Shown here piece after piece: positions 56,414 to 64,000 of a DNA stretch of 64,000 nucleotides. Source of the stretch: Trichodelitschia bisporula (Eukaryota; Ascomycota; Dothideomycetes; Phaeotrichales; Phaeotrichaceae). Each line of letters begins with the position of its first letter. Within the stretch, counting starts at the first letter, position 1. The notes beneath the pieces were generated by a model. The model saw nothing but the letters and a program-made list of their open reading frames with translations. It was not told the DNA's origin and searched no databases. The stretch lies in contig ML996690.1 in NCBI GenBank assembly GCA_010356995.1, positions 623,420 to 687,419 on the forward strand, in the 5' to 3' direction. Made by a program: the position numbers and the translations under genes.

Positions 56414-56726
56414 GGCTGTTGAAGAAGGTATTTGAACGAGGAGAAGAAGCTGGAGAAAAGCTGATATCAAAGGTCACAGAGTTGCTATGCGGGGGTCGAT
56501 ACAGCGTGGTCGTCCAGCGTAAGGCAGAAGACCACACGCGGTCGTGCCAAGCCGGTGGTAACGACTGGGGGGTGGAGCTTTGACCACCCGGCCCGTCTGA
56601 GATTATCGGGCGCCGAACATGGAGATACGAGGCGCATTTTCCCCGCCTTGCGTCATTCCCTTCCCGACACTCGTGTTTCTGCTTCATTTTTATCGTCCAG
56701 CATTTTTCGAGTATATCAATTTGACA
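56414..56726. promoter_or_regulatory. Shared divergent promoter of PRE6 and the D-2-hydroxyacid dehydrogenase gene
   Basis: Only 313 bp separate the start codons. The centre contains GGTGGTAACG and GGGTGGAGCTTTGACCACCC, the latter partly palindromic. A proteasome-type element (GGTGGCAAA) is not present in exact form. Confidence 0.5.
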
Positions 56727-58503
56727 ATGGCTCAATCCGCCCGCTTGTCCAGGTCTTTGGCCTCCATCCGTACGACCCCGCGCTTCTTGCCGGCTATGCG
56801 GGCACCCGGCGCGCGCCAGTTGCGCTGGGCAGCTACCACGAGTGCGACAACGGAGCCGACCCAAGGGGGTCAAGAAGGTTCAAAAGGGACACCCACGCCG
56901 CCGAAGGCGGTTAAGTTCACCGCAGAATCGTAGGGCACGCCAATCCACTCCACGTGAATCAATTCCTGTTAACATATTTGGTGCTGCAGTTATCCTGAGC
57001 TCAAAAGAGACGCGCGCTTTGCCGAAGTTACTTCCGACGATGTGAAGTTCTTTCAGGAACTGCTCGGATCCGAGTCTGCAGTAATCGAGTCCATATCCAA
57101 GGACGCCTCCGATGATATCGAGCCTTTCAATACCGACTGGATGCGCAAGTACCGCGGCCATTGCAAGCTTGTGCTGAAGCCTGAGACGACGGAGCAGGTT
57201 AGCAAGATTTTAAAATATTGCAACGACAAAAGCCTGGCCGTGGTGCCCCAGGGCGGGAACACTGGGTTGGTGGGAGGATCGGTTCCAGTCTTTGACGAAA
57301 TCGTGGTCAACCTTCAACGCATGAACAAGATTCGTTCTTTCGATCAGGTATCCGGTATCCTTGTTGCGGAAGCTGGTGTGATATTGGAGGTGGCGGACAA
57401 CTTCCTGGCAGAGAACAATCATATATTCCCACTGGATTTGGGAGCCAAGGGCTCCTGCCAAATCGGTGGCAATGTTGCAGCAAATGCTGGTGGGCTGCGA
57501 CTACTGCGATATGGCAGTTTGCATGGGAACGTGCTTGGAATCGAAGCTGTCCTTCCGGATGGTACTATTGTCGACGACCTCTGCAAACTGAGGAAGAACA
57601 ATACGGGTTACGACCTCAAGCAACTTTTTATCGGCGGCGAGGGTACTATCGGCATTATAACCGGCATTTCCATTCTCTGCCCTCAGCGATCATCTGCCAT
57701 CAATGTGGCCTACTTTGGCCTCGAAAGCTTTGAGGCCGCCCAGGCGGCATTCAAGGAAGCCAAGGGCCAGCTATCAGAAATCCTGTCAGCATTCGAGCTC
57801 ATGGACGGCCGCACCCAAAAGATACTCAGCTACGTCAAGGACAAGAAGCTGCCTCTGGAGGGCGAGCATCCATTTTACTGCCTCGTCGAAACAAGCGGGT
57901 CAAATGCGGAGCACGACAATGAAAAGCTCCAAAACTTCCTCGAGCACGTCATGGGTGAAGGCATCGTCACCGACGGCGTTGTGGCGCAGGACCAGACTCA
58001 GATCAATGAGCTCTGGTCCTGCCGCGAGACCGTGCCCGAATCGCTGGGACACTGGGGCGGGGTGTACAAGTATGACCTGTCGATTCCAATCGCGGAGTTG
58101 TACCAACTGGTCGAGGATACACGGGAGCGCCTGACGAAGGCTGGATTAGTTGGCGAAACTGATGAGTATCCTGTAGTTGATGTGGTTGGATACGGACATA
58201 TGGGAGATTCAAACCTCCACCTGAACGTCCCAACGCGGAGATACGACAAGGAGGTTGAAAAGCATTTGGAACCCTTTGTATATGAATGGGTTCAGAAGCG
58301 GAACGGGAGCATCAGCGCTGAACATGGCCTCGGCATCGCAAAGAAGGCATTCATCGGATATTCACGAAGTGACACGATGATCCGACTCATGAAACAGATC
58401 AAAGACTTATACGATCCTGTAAGTTCATCAGATTCTGAGGGTTACTGGGCGATACTGACTCCGAATGTAGAAAGGGATCATGAATCCATACAAGTATATA
58501 TAG
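56727..58503 (+). CDS. DLD2: Mitochondrial FAD-linked D-2-hydroxyacid dehydrogenase (D-lactate/D-2-hydroxyglutarate)
   Basis: The enzyme oxidises D-2-hydroxyacids (D-2-hydroxyglutarate or D-lactate) to 2-oxoacids in mitochondria. Exons 56727-56929, 56990-58418 and 58471-58503 give 554 residues. Residues 1-40 are a basic presequence. The PCMH-type FAD domain has [16 protein letters not shown] and [18 protein letters not shown], and the FAD-oxidase C-terminal domain has [15 protein letters not shown] and [11 protein letters not shown], with metal-binding His residues in [11 protein letters not shown] and EHGLG. The last exon encodes 10 residues ([10 protein letters not shown]), the usual family end. 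The Dld2/D2HGDH branch seems likelier than Dld1 because of the [20 protein letters not shown] context. Confidence 0.94.
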
Positions 58504-58798
58504 ATCATAGAAGGCGGTTGGGTAGGACCACTTGGTCAATGTAGAACGTTCCCCGATTGGATGAAGGATACTGCCCAAAGCGAACACATTTGTTTCGTAG
58601 TTTCTTATATCCGTGTCAGCTTCCTTACAGTATATCGTGCTGAGAAAGGAGCGTCAAAGGTGTATGGATGTGTGAGCGCGCGTAGCCATAGTGCAAGGCC
58701 GAAGCCCAAACAATTCCACAATGTTCGATTACCAGTTTATAGACACACAATTTTATTCGTCACCCATCATTTACATTCATACAAATCACCTCGTGCCA
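58504..58798. other. Convergent spacer
   Basis: These 295 bases separate the dehydrogenase and Hot13 stops. No gene is seen. Confidence 0.5.
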
Positions 58799-59321
58799 TT
58801 ATCCCAGTTTGTTGGGGGCTTCCTTGACGTCGAATATGGTCCGAAGGTCTTCCTGGCGCACGCGGTCATCCTTTATCATCCTGACTAAATTAGCAAGGCT
58901 TATGTGCCGACGTCTTGGATCCTACCTAGAATCAACCCGGGCGTCCTCGCCTTCAACCTCCAGCATAGGTTTCGGCGTTACTGCATTGATAACAAAGTGG
59001 TTGTCGCAGTGCGGGCAGTATTCGTCACTGTCCTCAAACTCACGGGCGTCCTTGCGGAAGGCCTTCTTGCACTTTTTGCAGACGAAGACCATTTCAAAGG
59101 CCTGAAGTAGCGGATGGTCCTCCTTTTCGGCATGGCATTCGGCGCAGTCAAACCATTTGCGACCTTAGAGCATCGTCAGTGGCGGCAAAGCGCGGAATGC
59201 GGGGGTGGAGGGGAGACCGACAGCACGGCGACCGGATGGCAACTTGCGCGTTGAGAACGTGTTTACTAGTATAACGTTAGCAAATCAATGTATATTGTTT
59301 GCGCAGTACATCCTACCACAT
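58799..59321 (-). CDS. HOT13: CHY zinc-finger protein, Hot13-like
   Basis: Yeast Hot13 is an intermembrane-space zinc protein that helps keep Mia40 oxidation active during import of small Tim proteins. Exons 59317-59321, 59222-59265, 58926-59163 and 58799-58880 give 122 residues. The product begins MCKHVLNAQVAIRSPCC, then has RKWFDCAECHAEKEDHPL, FVCKKCKKAFRKD and EYCPHCDNHFVIN, which are the Cys/His pairs of the CHY finger in order. The first coding exon is only five bases (ATG plus TG). It is supported by a GTAGG donor, a GCTAAC branch site, a CTAG acceptor and the invariant MCKH start. The tail with KDDRVRQEDLR is also typical of fungal members. Confidence 0.92.
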
Positions 59322-59943
59322 TATGTTTGTTGAAATCCGAGTCTTCACATGGAAATGTGGAGAGGTGTTGATGGTCGGAGGAGCTGCGGTGTTTTGGCGA
59401 TGCAGGTCCCGCTCCCTAACTGCCACTGGGCGTCGATCATCATACCTCTCACTTCCGCAAACACAAACCTCCAGTCTTACATTCGAATCAGGCTCCCATT
59501 CACACCCCACAGCTTATCCATACTCCCAGCGACATCTCCCCAGATACTCTCGCCGTCACGGGCACCCATTATCCTCTGCCACCTGCCAATCCGCCACGGA
59601 CTCACGGCTGCAGACATCGCGGGCAGCCCAAAGACTTCCCCAGAAGACTTCCGGATCGCCGCCGAGACTCTTCACTACCACTGTCGCCGAACTTTGCAGT
59701 ATCACAAGGTAGCATAGGGCCGTTCCTCTATCTTCGCATTTTTCGCAACCTCGCGTGTGGCGCTTGGATTCCCCGTGGCCAGAGTTGCCTCATTCCTGAG
59801 CACCTATGCAGAAACCGCATCTTCCCTTCATTTCGCCTGCTCCGAGCACAAACAATACCAACTTCGGAGGGCGCAGCCGCTCCTCTTGTGGCTTCCACGG
59901 CCTGTGTGGACTTTTCACAGAGCAGAACTAGTGGAGCGTTGAA
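59322..59943. other. Divergent spacer, HOT13 and the 5-phosphatase gene
   Basis: These 620 bases contain only short frames and should hold both promoters. I see no defined element. Confidence 0.45.
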
Positions 59944-62900
59944 ATGGAGGGGCAAGGCGTCGAGAACACCGACGGATCGCCGATTGTGCGTGCCCACAAC
60001 CCATACCAGTCCATGTGCCAGATGCTGATAATCCTCTAGAAGCCGGTATCATCGCTCAGGAACCATTTCGAGAACATAATCAAGTCGCAACCGCGACCAG
60101 CTGCTTCAACACCCACTCCTCCAGTACGCCCCATCAGCTCCATTCATCGCCAGGTCGAAGATGTTCAAGGACGAGTCTGGGGAGATGGGCGGGCTTCACT
60201 GGACGTTCCTAGACCAGAATTTGCTCAAAATCAATCCGCATCCAATGCGGCAGCGAATTTGGCGCCAGATGGACATCTGTTCCGCTCAGGTACACCGAGA
60301 CTTCGTCCCGTATCCATGGGGCCATTGTCACCTCCTAGATCACCGCCGCTCGTCACTGTAGAGTCTCCTCACTCACCACCTAAACTTTCAGGTCTTACTT
60401 TGCCACCGGGCGTCTCCGCTCGATCCTCGAGGGAATCTTTCCGCCGGACCACTGACTCCAGGTCAGGCTCGCCCACGAGCACTCCCGCCCGCTTCTTTAA
60501 ACTTCCGAGTCGGGCTGCCACGCCTTCGTTAGATACACGACAAGCGCCCGCTTTGCTTCCCGCAGCAGCGTCTCAAGGCTTCGCCGACCCTCAGAAGCTC
60601 CCTCCCTCCGAAAGGGGCTCCCCTATCCGATCGTCGCCCCACCCCATTCCACCTCCTATCAATCGCGCCGGAAAGCCCAAGATATTTGGAAGCAAGCCAT
60701 CTATGCCAACGAAGACGGGCGACAGCTTGGCTCCAAGGCCGAGTGTGGACGATGAGCGCATCTCGCCGTTCAGCACGCCACCGAGCGAACCGGAAAGCCC
60801 GCTAGACGAGGGCATGAGCCCGCCTCCACCCATACCAGAACATTCGAAGCCTCGGGCTCCACCTCGTCCGCAGCGCGACAGTCAGCATTTTGCAACTCCA
60901 GCGTCGCGTGACACTCAGCAATATGCACCTCCACCTCCGCCGCTTCACTATGCTGAAGCGGAGTCGAAATTGAGACGGATGTCTATCCAAGGACGAAACC
61001 TAGGCTCCTCACTCGCGAAACTTCCATTCCGCTCATCCCGCTCGACGGAAGAGGCGCTAGAGGGGCGACCTAACCTTCCGCCTAGACGGCCAGGCCCCGT
61101 TATGGTCGACCGAAGTCGGTCTCCCAAGCCTCCCCCTCCCCCTGAGCCTCCGATTCGAAGATCCATGGACGTCATTGGCTCTATCCGGGCACAGGATCTC
61201 CCCGGGAGGGCTTCTATGGATGGTTACTCGTCCGGGAACAGCACATTGATCGGGAGCACGAGTTCAAGATTCGAGCCTCCGCCCCGACGGGCTCAAACAT
61301 TCGGCCTGCACAGTCAGAGCTCCCATCCCTACTCCAACGATACTCTAGTGCCTCTACCACCTCCACCACCACTCGCTCCGCCTCGACCCTCTATAGATTC
61401 CAAGCGACCAGATTTCTTCTCTCGGAACAACTTCTCTCGGAACAACTCCTCAACCGCTCCCCGTATACGAGACGATTCTGATGATGATGAATATGACATG
61501 CCTGTCGAGAAAGGCCCCACCCTGACCGATTATCCTGATTCCTCCCAAGCCAACAGGCGTCCTCCACGGTTTAAGGATTCACCTCACGAGATCCCGACCC
61601 GGTACGAAACCAAACTCTTCGCCATCTGCGGAGAGTTTGTCTGCACCGGAGGCTACATCACCCGCGTTTGGAGCCTCCTTACTGGCGAACAGCTCTTGAG
61701 CATTAGTCATGGCGAGACAACGAAAGTCACAGCGCTCGCGTTCAAACCGGCGAAGGATGTTGAGGACGAAGGCAAAAGAGTGTGGCTAGGAATGAACACT
61801 GGCGAACTCCATGAAGTGGATATCCCCACGCAATCCGTCGTCATTTCCAAGCCAAACGCGCATAGTAAAGTGCCCATTATCAAAATCCACCGTCATGCCT
61901 CAGATATGTGGACACTTGATGACGAGGGCAAGCTTCTTGTGTGGCCGACAGGAGATGATGGCGCCCCTAGCCTAGCATCAACGCCTAACGTCTGTCGCGT
62001 GCCTAGTGGAGCATCGTTCTCCTTGATCGTGGGGAGTCAGCTCTGGATAGCCTTTGGCAAAGACATTTGGATCTACAAGCACAGCCCGGAAAGTCGAAAT
62101 GCGACGCAAGTCCTTCAAAAGCCTCTGAATCAGCAACATGTTGGCGAAGTCACATCTGGAACGGTGATTAGCAGCCAGACGGACCGCATTTACTTTGGCC
62201 ACATCGATGGAAAGGTGACAATATACTCTCGTAATGACTATAGTTGTCTCGGGATTGTCAGTGTCAGCCTCTACAAGATCAGTTCTCTTGTGGGTGTGGG
62301 CGAGCACCTGTGGGCGGGCTTCAACACTGGTATGATTTACGTCTACGACACGACCACGCAGCCGTGGAGGGTTCTGAAGGACTGGAAAGCGCACGAGAAT
62401 ACCATTGCTGGTATCCAAGTAGATCGCACGAGTATCTGGAAACTCGACAGATTGCAAGTGGCGTCGCTCGGCACCGATGGAATGATCCGGCTATGGGACG
62501 GCATGCTGACCGATGACTGGCTTGGTATTATACCTTGCAAGCTTTCATTACTACGCTAACGCCTCGCAGAGACGGATATGCAGGAACACGACGCGGAATT
62601 CTGTGACTTCCGCGAAGTCACCGCGCTTGTGCTGACCTGGAATGCGGGTGCATCGAAGCCGACTAGCCTGAGACATGACGGGCGCGACGCCAATTTTTTT
62701 AGAGATCTCTTTCAGTCGATTGAGCCTCCCGACATAATCGTGTTCGGCTTTCAAGAACTAGTCGACCTTGAGGACAAGAAAGTTACAGCCCGTAAGTACG
62801 TTTTCTCACGGCGAAGCAATGTTCTCATCAGCACCTAGGGAGTCTTTTCAAGAGCAGCAAGAAAAAGGATGCGCTTGAGCACGAACATATGGCACACCAG

Positions 62901-63927
62901 TACCGCGCGTGGAAGGACCATCTTACCAAGTGCCTTGAGTTGCATATGCCAGTGGATTCTCCTTACATGCTTCTGCATACTGCCAGTCTTGTCGGACTTT
63001 TCACCTGCGTCTTCGTAAAGCAGTCGGCACGACCCAATATCCGCGATGTTGAGGCAGCCAAAGTCAAACTTGGAATGGGCGGGCATTACGGAAATAAGGT
63101 ACGCAGTTGATCGTGGTTGCTTGCGCCGAATTGACGGGTACAGGGCGCGCTGATTGTCCGTTTCCTTCTCGATGACAGCTCCTTATGCTTCATCAACTGC
63201 CACCTGGCAGCCGGCCAGCGTCAGACGGTGCATCGCAACAACGACATTGCCGCCATCATGGAAGCGGCAGCCTTGCCTCCTGGCAAAGACGTGACAAGCC
63301 GCGCCGATATGTTCGTGAGCGGCGGAGATGGTACCATGATCCTAGATCATGAGATTTGTATTCTCAATGGCGATCTCAACTACCGCATAGATACCATGAG
63401 CCGCGACACTGTCATCGCAGCCGTTAAAGCGAACAACCTAGCCAAGCTTCTTGATCGCGACCAGTTGCTTCTCTCTCGCAAGAAGAACCCAGGCTTCCGT
63501 CTCCGCGCATTTCAAGAAAAGGAAATCACGTTCGCCCCAACTTACAAGTACGATGTGGGCTCTGACAATTACGACTCCAGCGAGAAGAAGCGCTCACCTG
63601 CCTGGTGCGATCGGTTGCTTTACCGCGGCATTGGCCGAATCAAGCAGGTCGACTATAAGAGGCACGAAGTGCGAGTTTCTGATCATAGGCCAGTGAGCGG
63701 TATGTTCAAACTACGCGTCAAGACCATCTCTCCCAAGCGGAGAGTAACTGCACAGGAGCGGTCTGAACAACGCTTTGAGGAGGTCCGGCAACGAATCGCC
63801 ATGGACATCAAGTACGTCTCTCCTATTGACTCATTTGAGCACACTCACTGACAGGTAAAGGCTCGATTACTTGATAAATGTATTTGGCGTGACGGTAAAG
63901 GAAGCGCAGCGGCTACTTGCCAAGTGA
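59944..63927 (+). CDS. Inositol-polyphosphate 5-phosphatase with N-terminal disordered region and beta-propeller
   Basis: The enzyme should remove the 5-phosphate from phosphoinositides or inositol phosphates. Exons 59944-59985, 60040-62524, 62570-62791, 62839-63098, 63144-63811 and 63861-63927 give 1247 residues. The first 14-codon exon joins in phase to KPVSSLRNHFE. Residues 40-500 are disordered and rich in Pro and Ser, with many PxxP sites. A WD-type propeller spans about 535-840 (FVCTGGYITRVWSL, HIDGKVTIYSR, LGTDGMIRLWD). The catalytic domain fills about 850-1210 with VFGFQELVDL, GDLNYRI (near 1079), SPAWCDRLLYR (near 1155) and VSDHRPVSG (near 1182). No Sac1 domain is present, so it differs from yeast Inp51-53 and resembles WD-containing 5-phosphatases of plants and amoebae. 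The last intron must end at the second of two nearby AGs, since the first leads straight to a stop. Confidence 0.92.
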
Positions 63928-64000
63928 AGAATGAACATCATATGTATGGCGGACAAGCTTCTGTAGTGAACTGGACTGGAGTGTCGGGGAAGGCTAGGTC

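Noticed and set aside
1-64000. CRISPR arrays, insertion sequences, intact transposons or virus-like elements
   Set aside because: No spaced repeat array, transposase, integrase or reverse-transcriptase motif was seen on either strand.

Overview
The window is nuclear DNA of a filamentous ascomycete (Pezizomycotina). Genes lie on both strands without operons, most introns are 40-60 nt with GT...AG ends and CTAAC/CTGAC-like branch sites, and the protein set is typical of moulds (GH95 fucosidase, AIM6 and AIM25 families, CHY zinc-finger Hot13, a beta-lactamase-fold hydrolase). I cannot name the genus. I rebuilt 25 protein genes by joining exons whose frames and splice sites agree, and found one intron-containing tRNA gene. 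The leftmost gene is cut by the window edge.

Layout. 1-1947: end of a PP2A B56 regulatory subunit. 4861-9286: a fatty-acid elongase, a Ubc7-type E2 and an AIM25 scramblase-family protein. 9287-11149: a gene-poor stretch with a GA-rich minisatellite and AT-rich segments. 11150-17691: tRNA-splicing endonuclease Sen2, a PLC-like phosphodiesterase and a large secreted GH95 alpha-L-fucosidase. 18862-27902: GPI mannosyltransferase Gpi14 and TRAX (divergent pair), a split PIN-domain protein with an RGG tail, and a beta-propeller/coiled-coil protein. 28063-37646: threonine deaminase Ilv1, a CCC1/VIT1 metal transporter, GPI transamidase subunit Gpi17, a serine hydrolase and a PAP2-fold membrane protein. 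38326-44570: the WDR6/Trm734 homologue, tRNA-Asp(GUC) and a secreted AIM6-like phosphodiesterase. 44571-50558: about 6 kb with no convincing gene and one 45-base assembly gap. 50559-63927: a CASTOR-like ACT-domain protein, WDR83, cytochrome c oxidase subunit 6, proteasome alpha4, a D-2-hydroxyacid dehydrogenase, Hot13 and a 5-phosphatase with an N-terminal propeller.

How the genes relate. Most are unrelated housekeeping genes, but two themes recur. RNA and tRNA maturation: Sen2, TRAX (the catalytic half of C3PO), WDR6/Trm734, a PIN-domain protein and an intron-bearing tRNA that needs the Sen complex. GPI-anchor synthesis: Gpi14 adds the first mannose, and Gpi17 is part of the transamidase that attaches the finished anchor. 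Inositol-lipid and phosphodiester chemistry also recurs (two PLC-like proteins, a PAP2 protein, a 5-phosphatase). Proximity alone does not show co-regulation.

Nothing here is a clear new multi-gene system. The best leads are a PIN domain interrupted by a long disordered insert, a fucosidase with a kexin-site-rich insert, several tiny exons, a stop-free 45-nt intron in the proteasome alpha4 gene, a short uORF that overlaps the start of the CASTOR-like gene, and a duplication of the 3' end of the scramblase gene.
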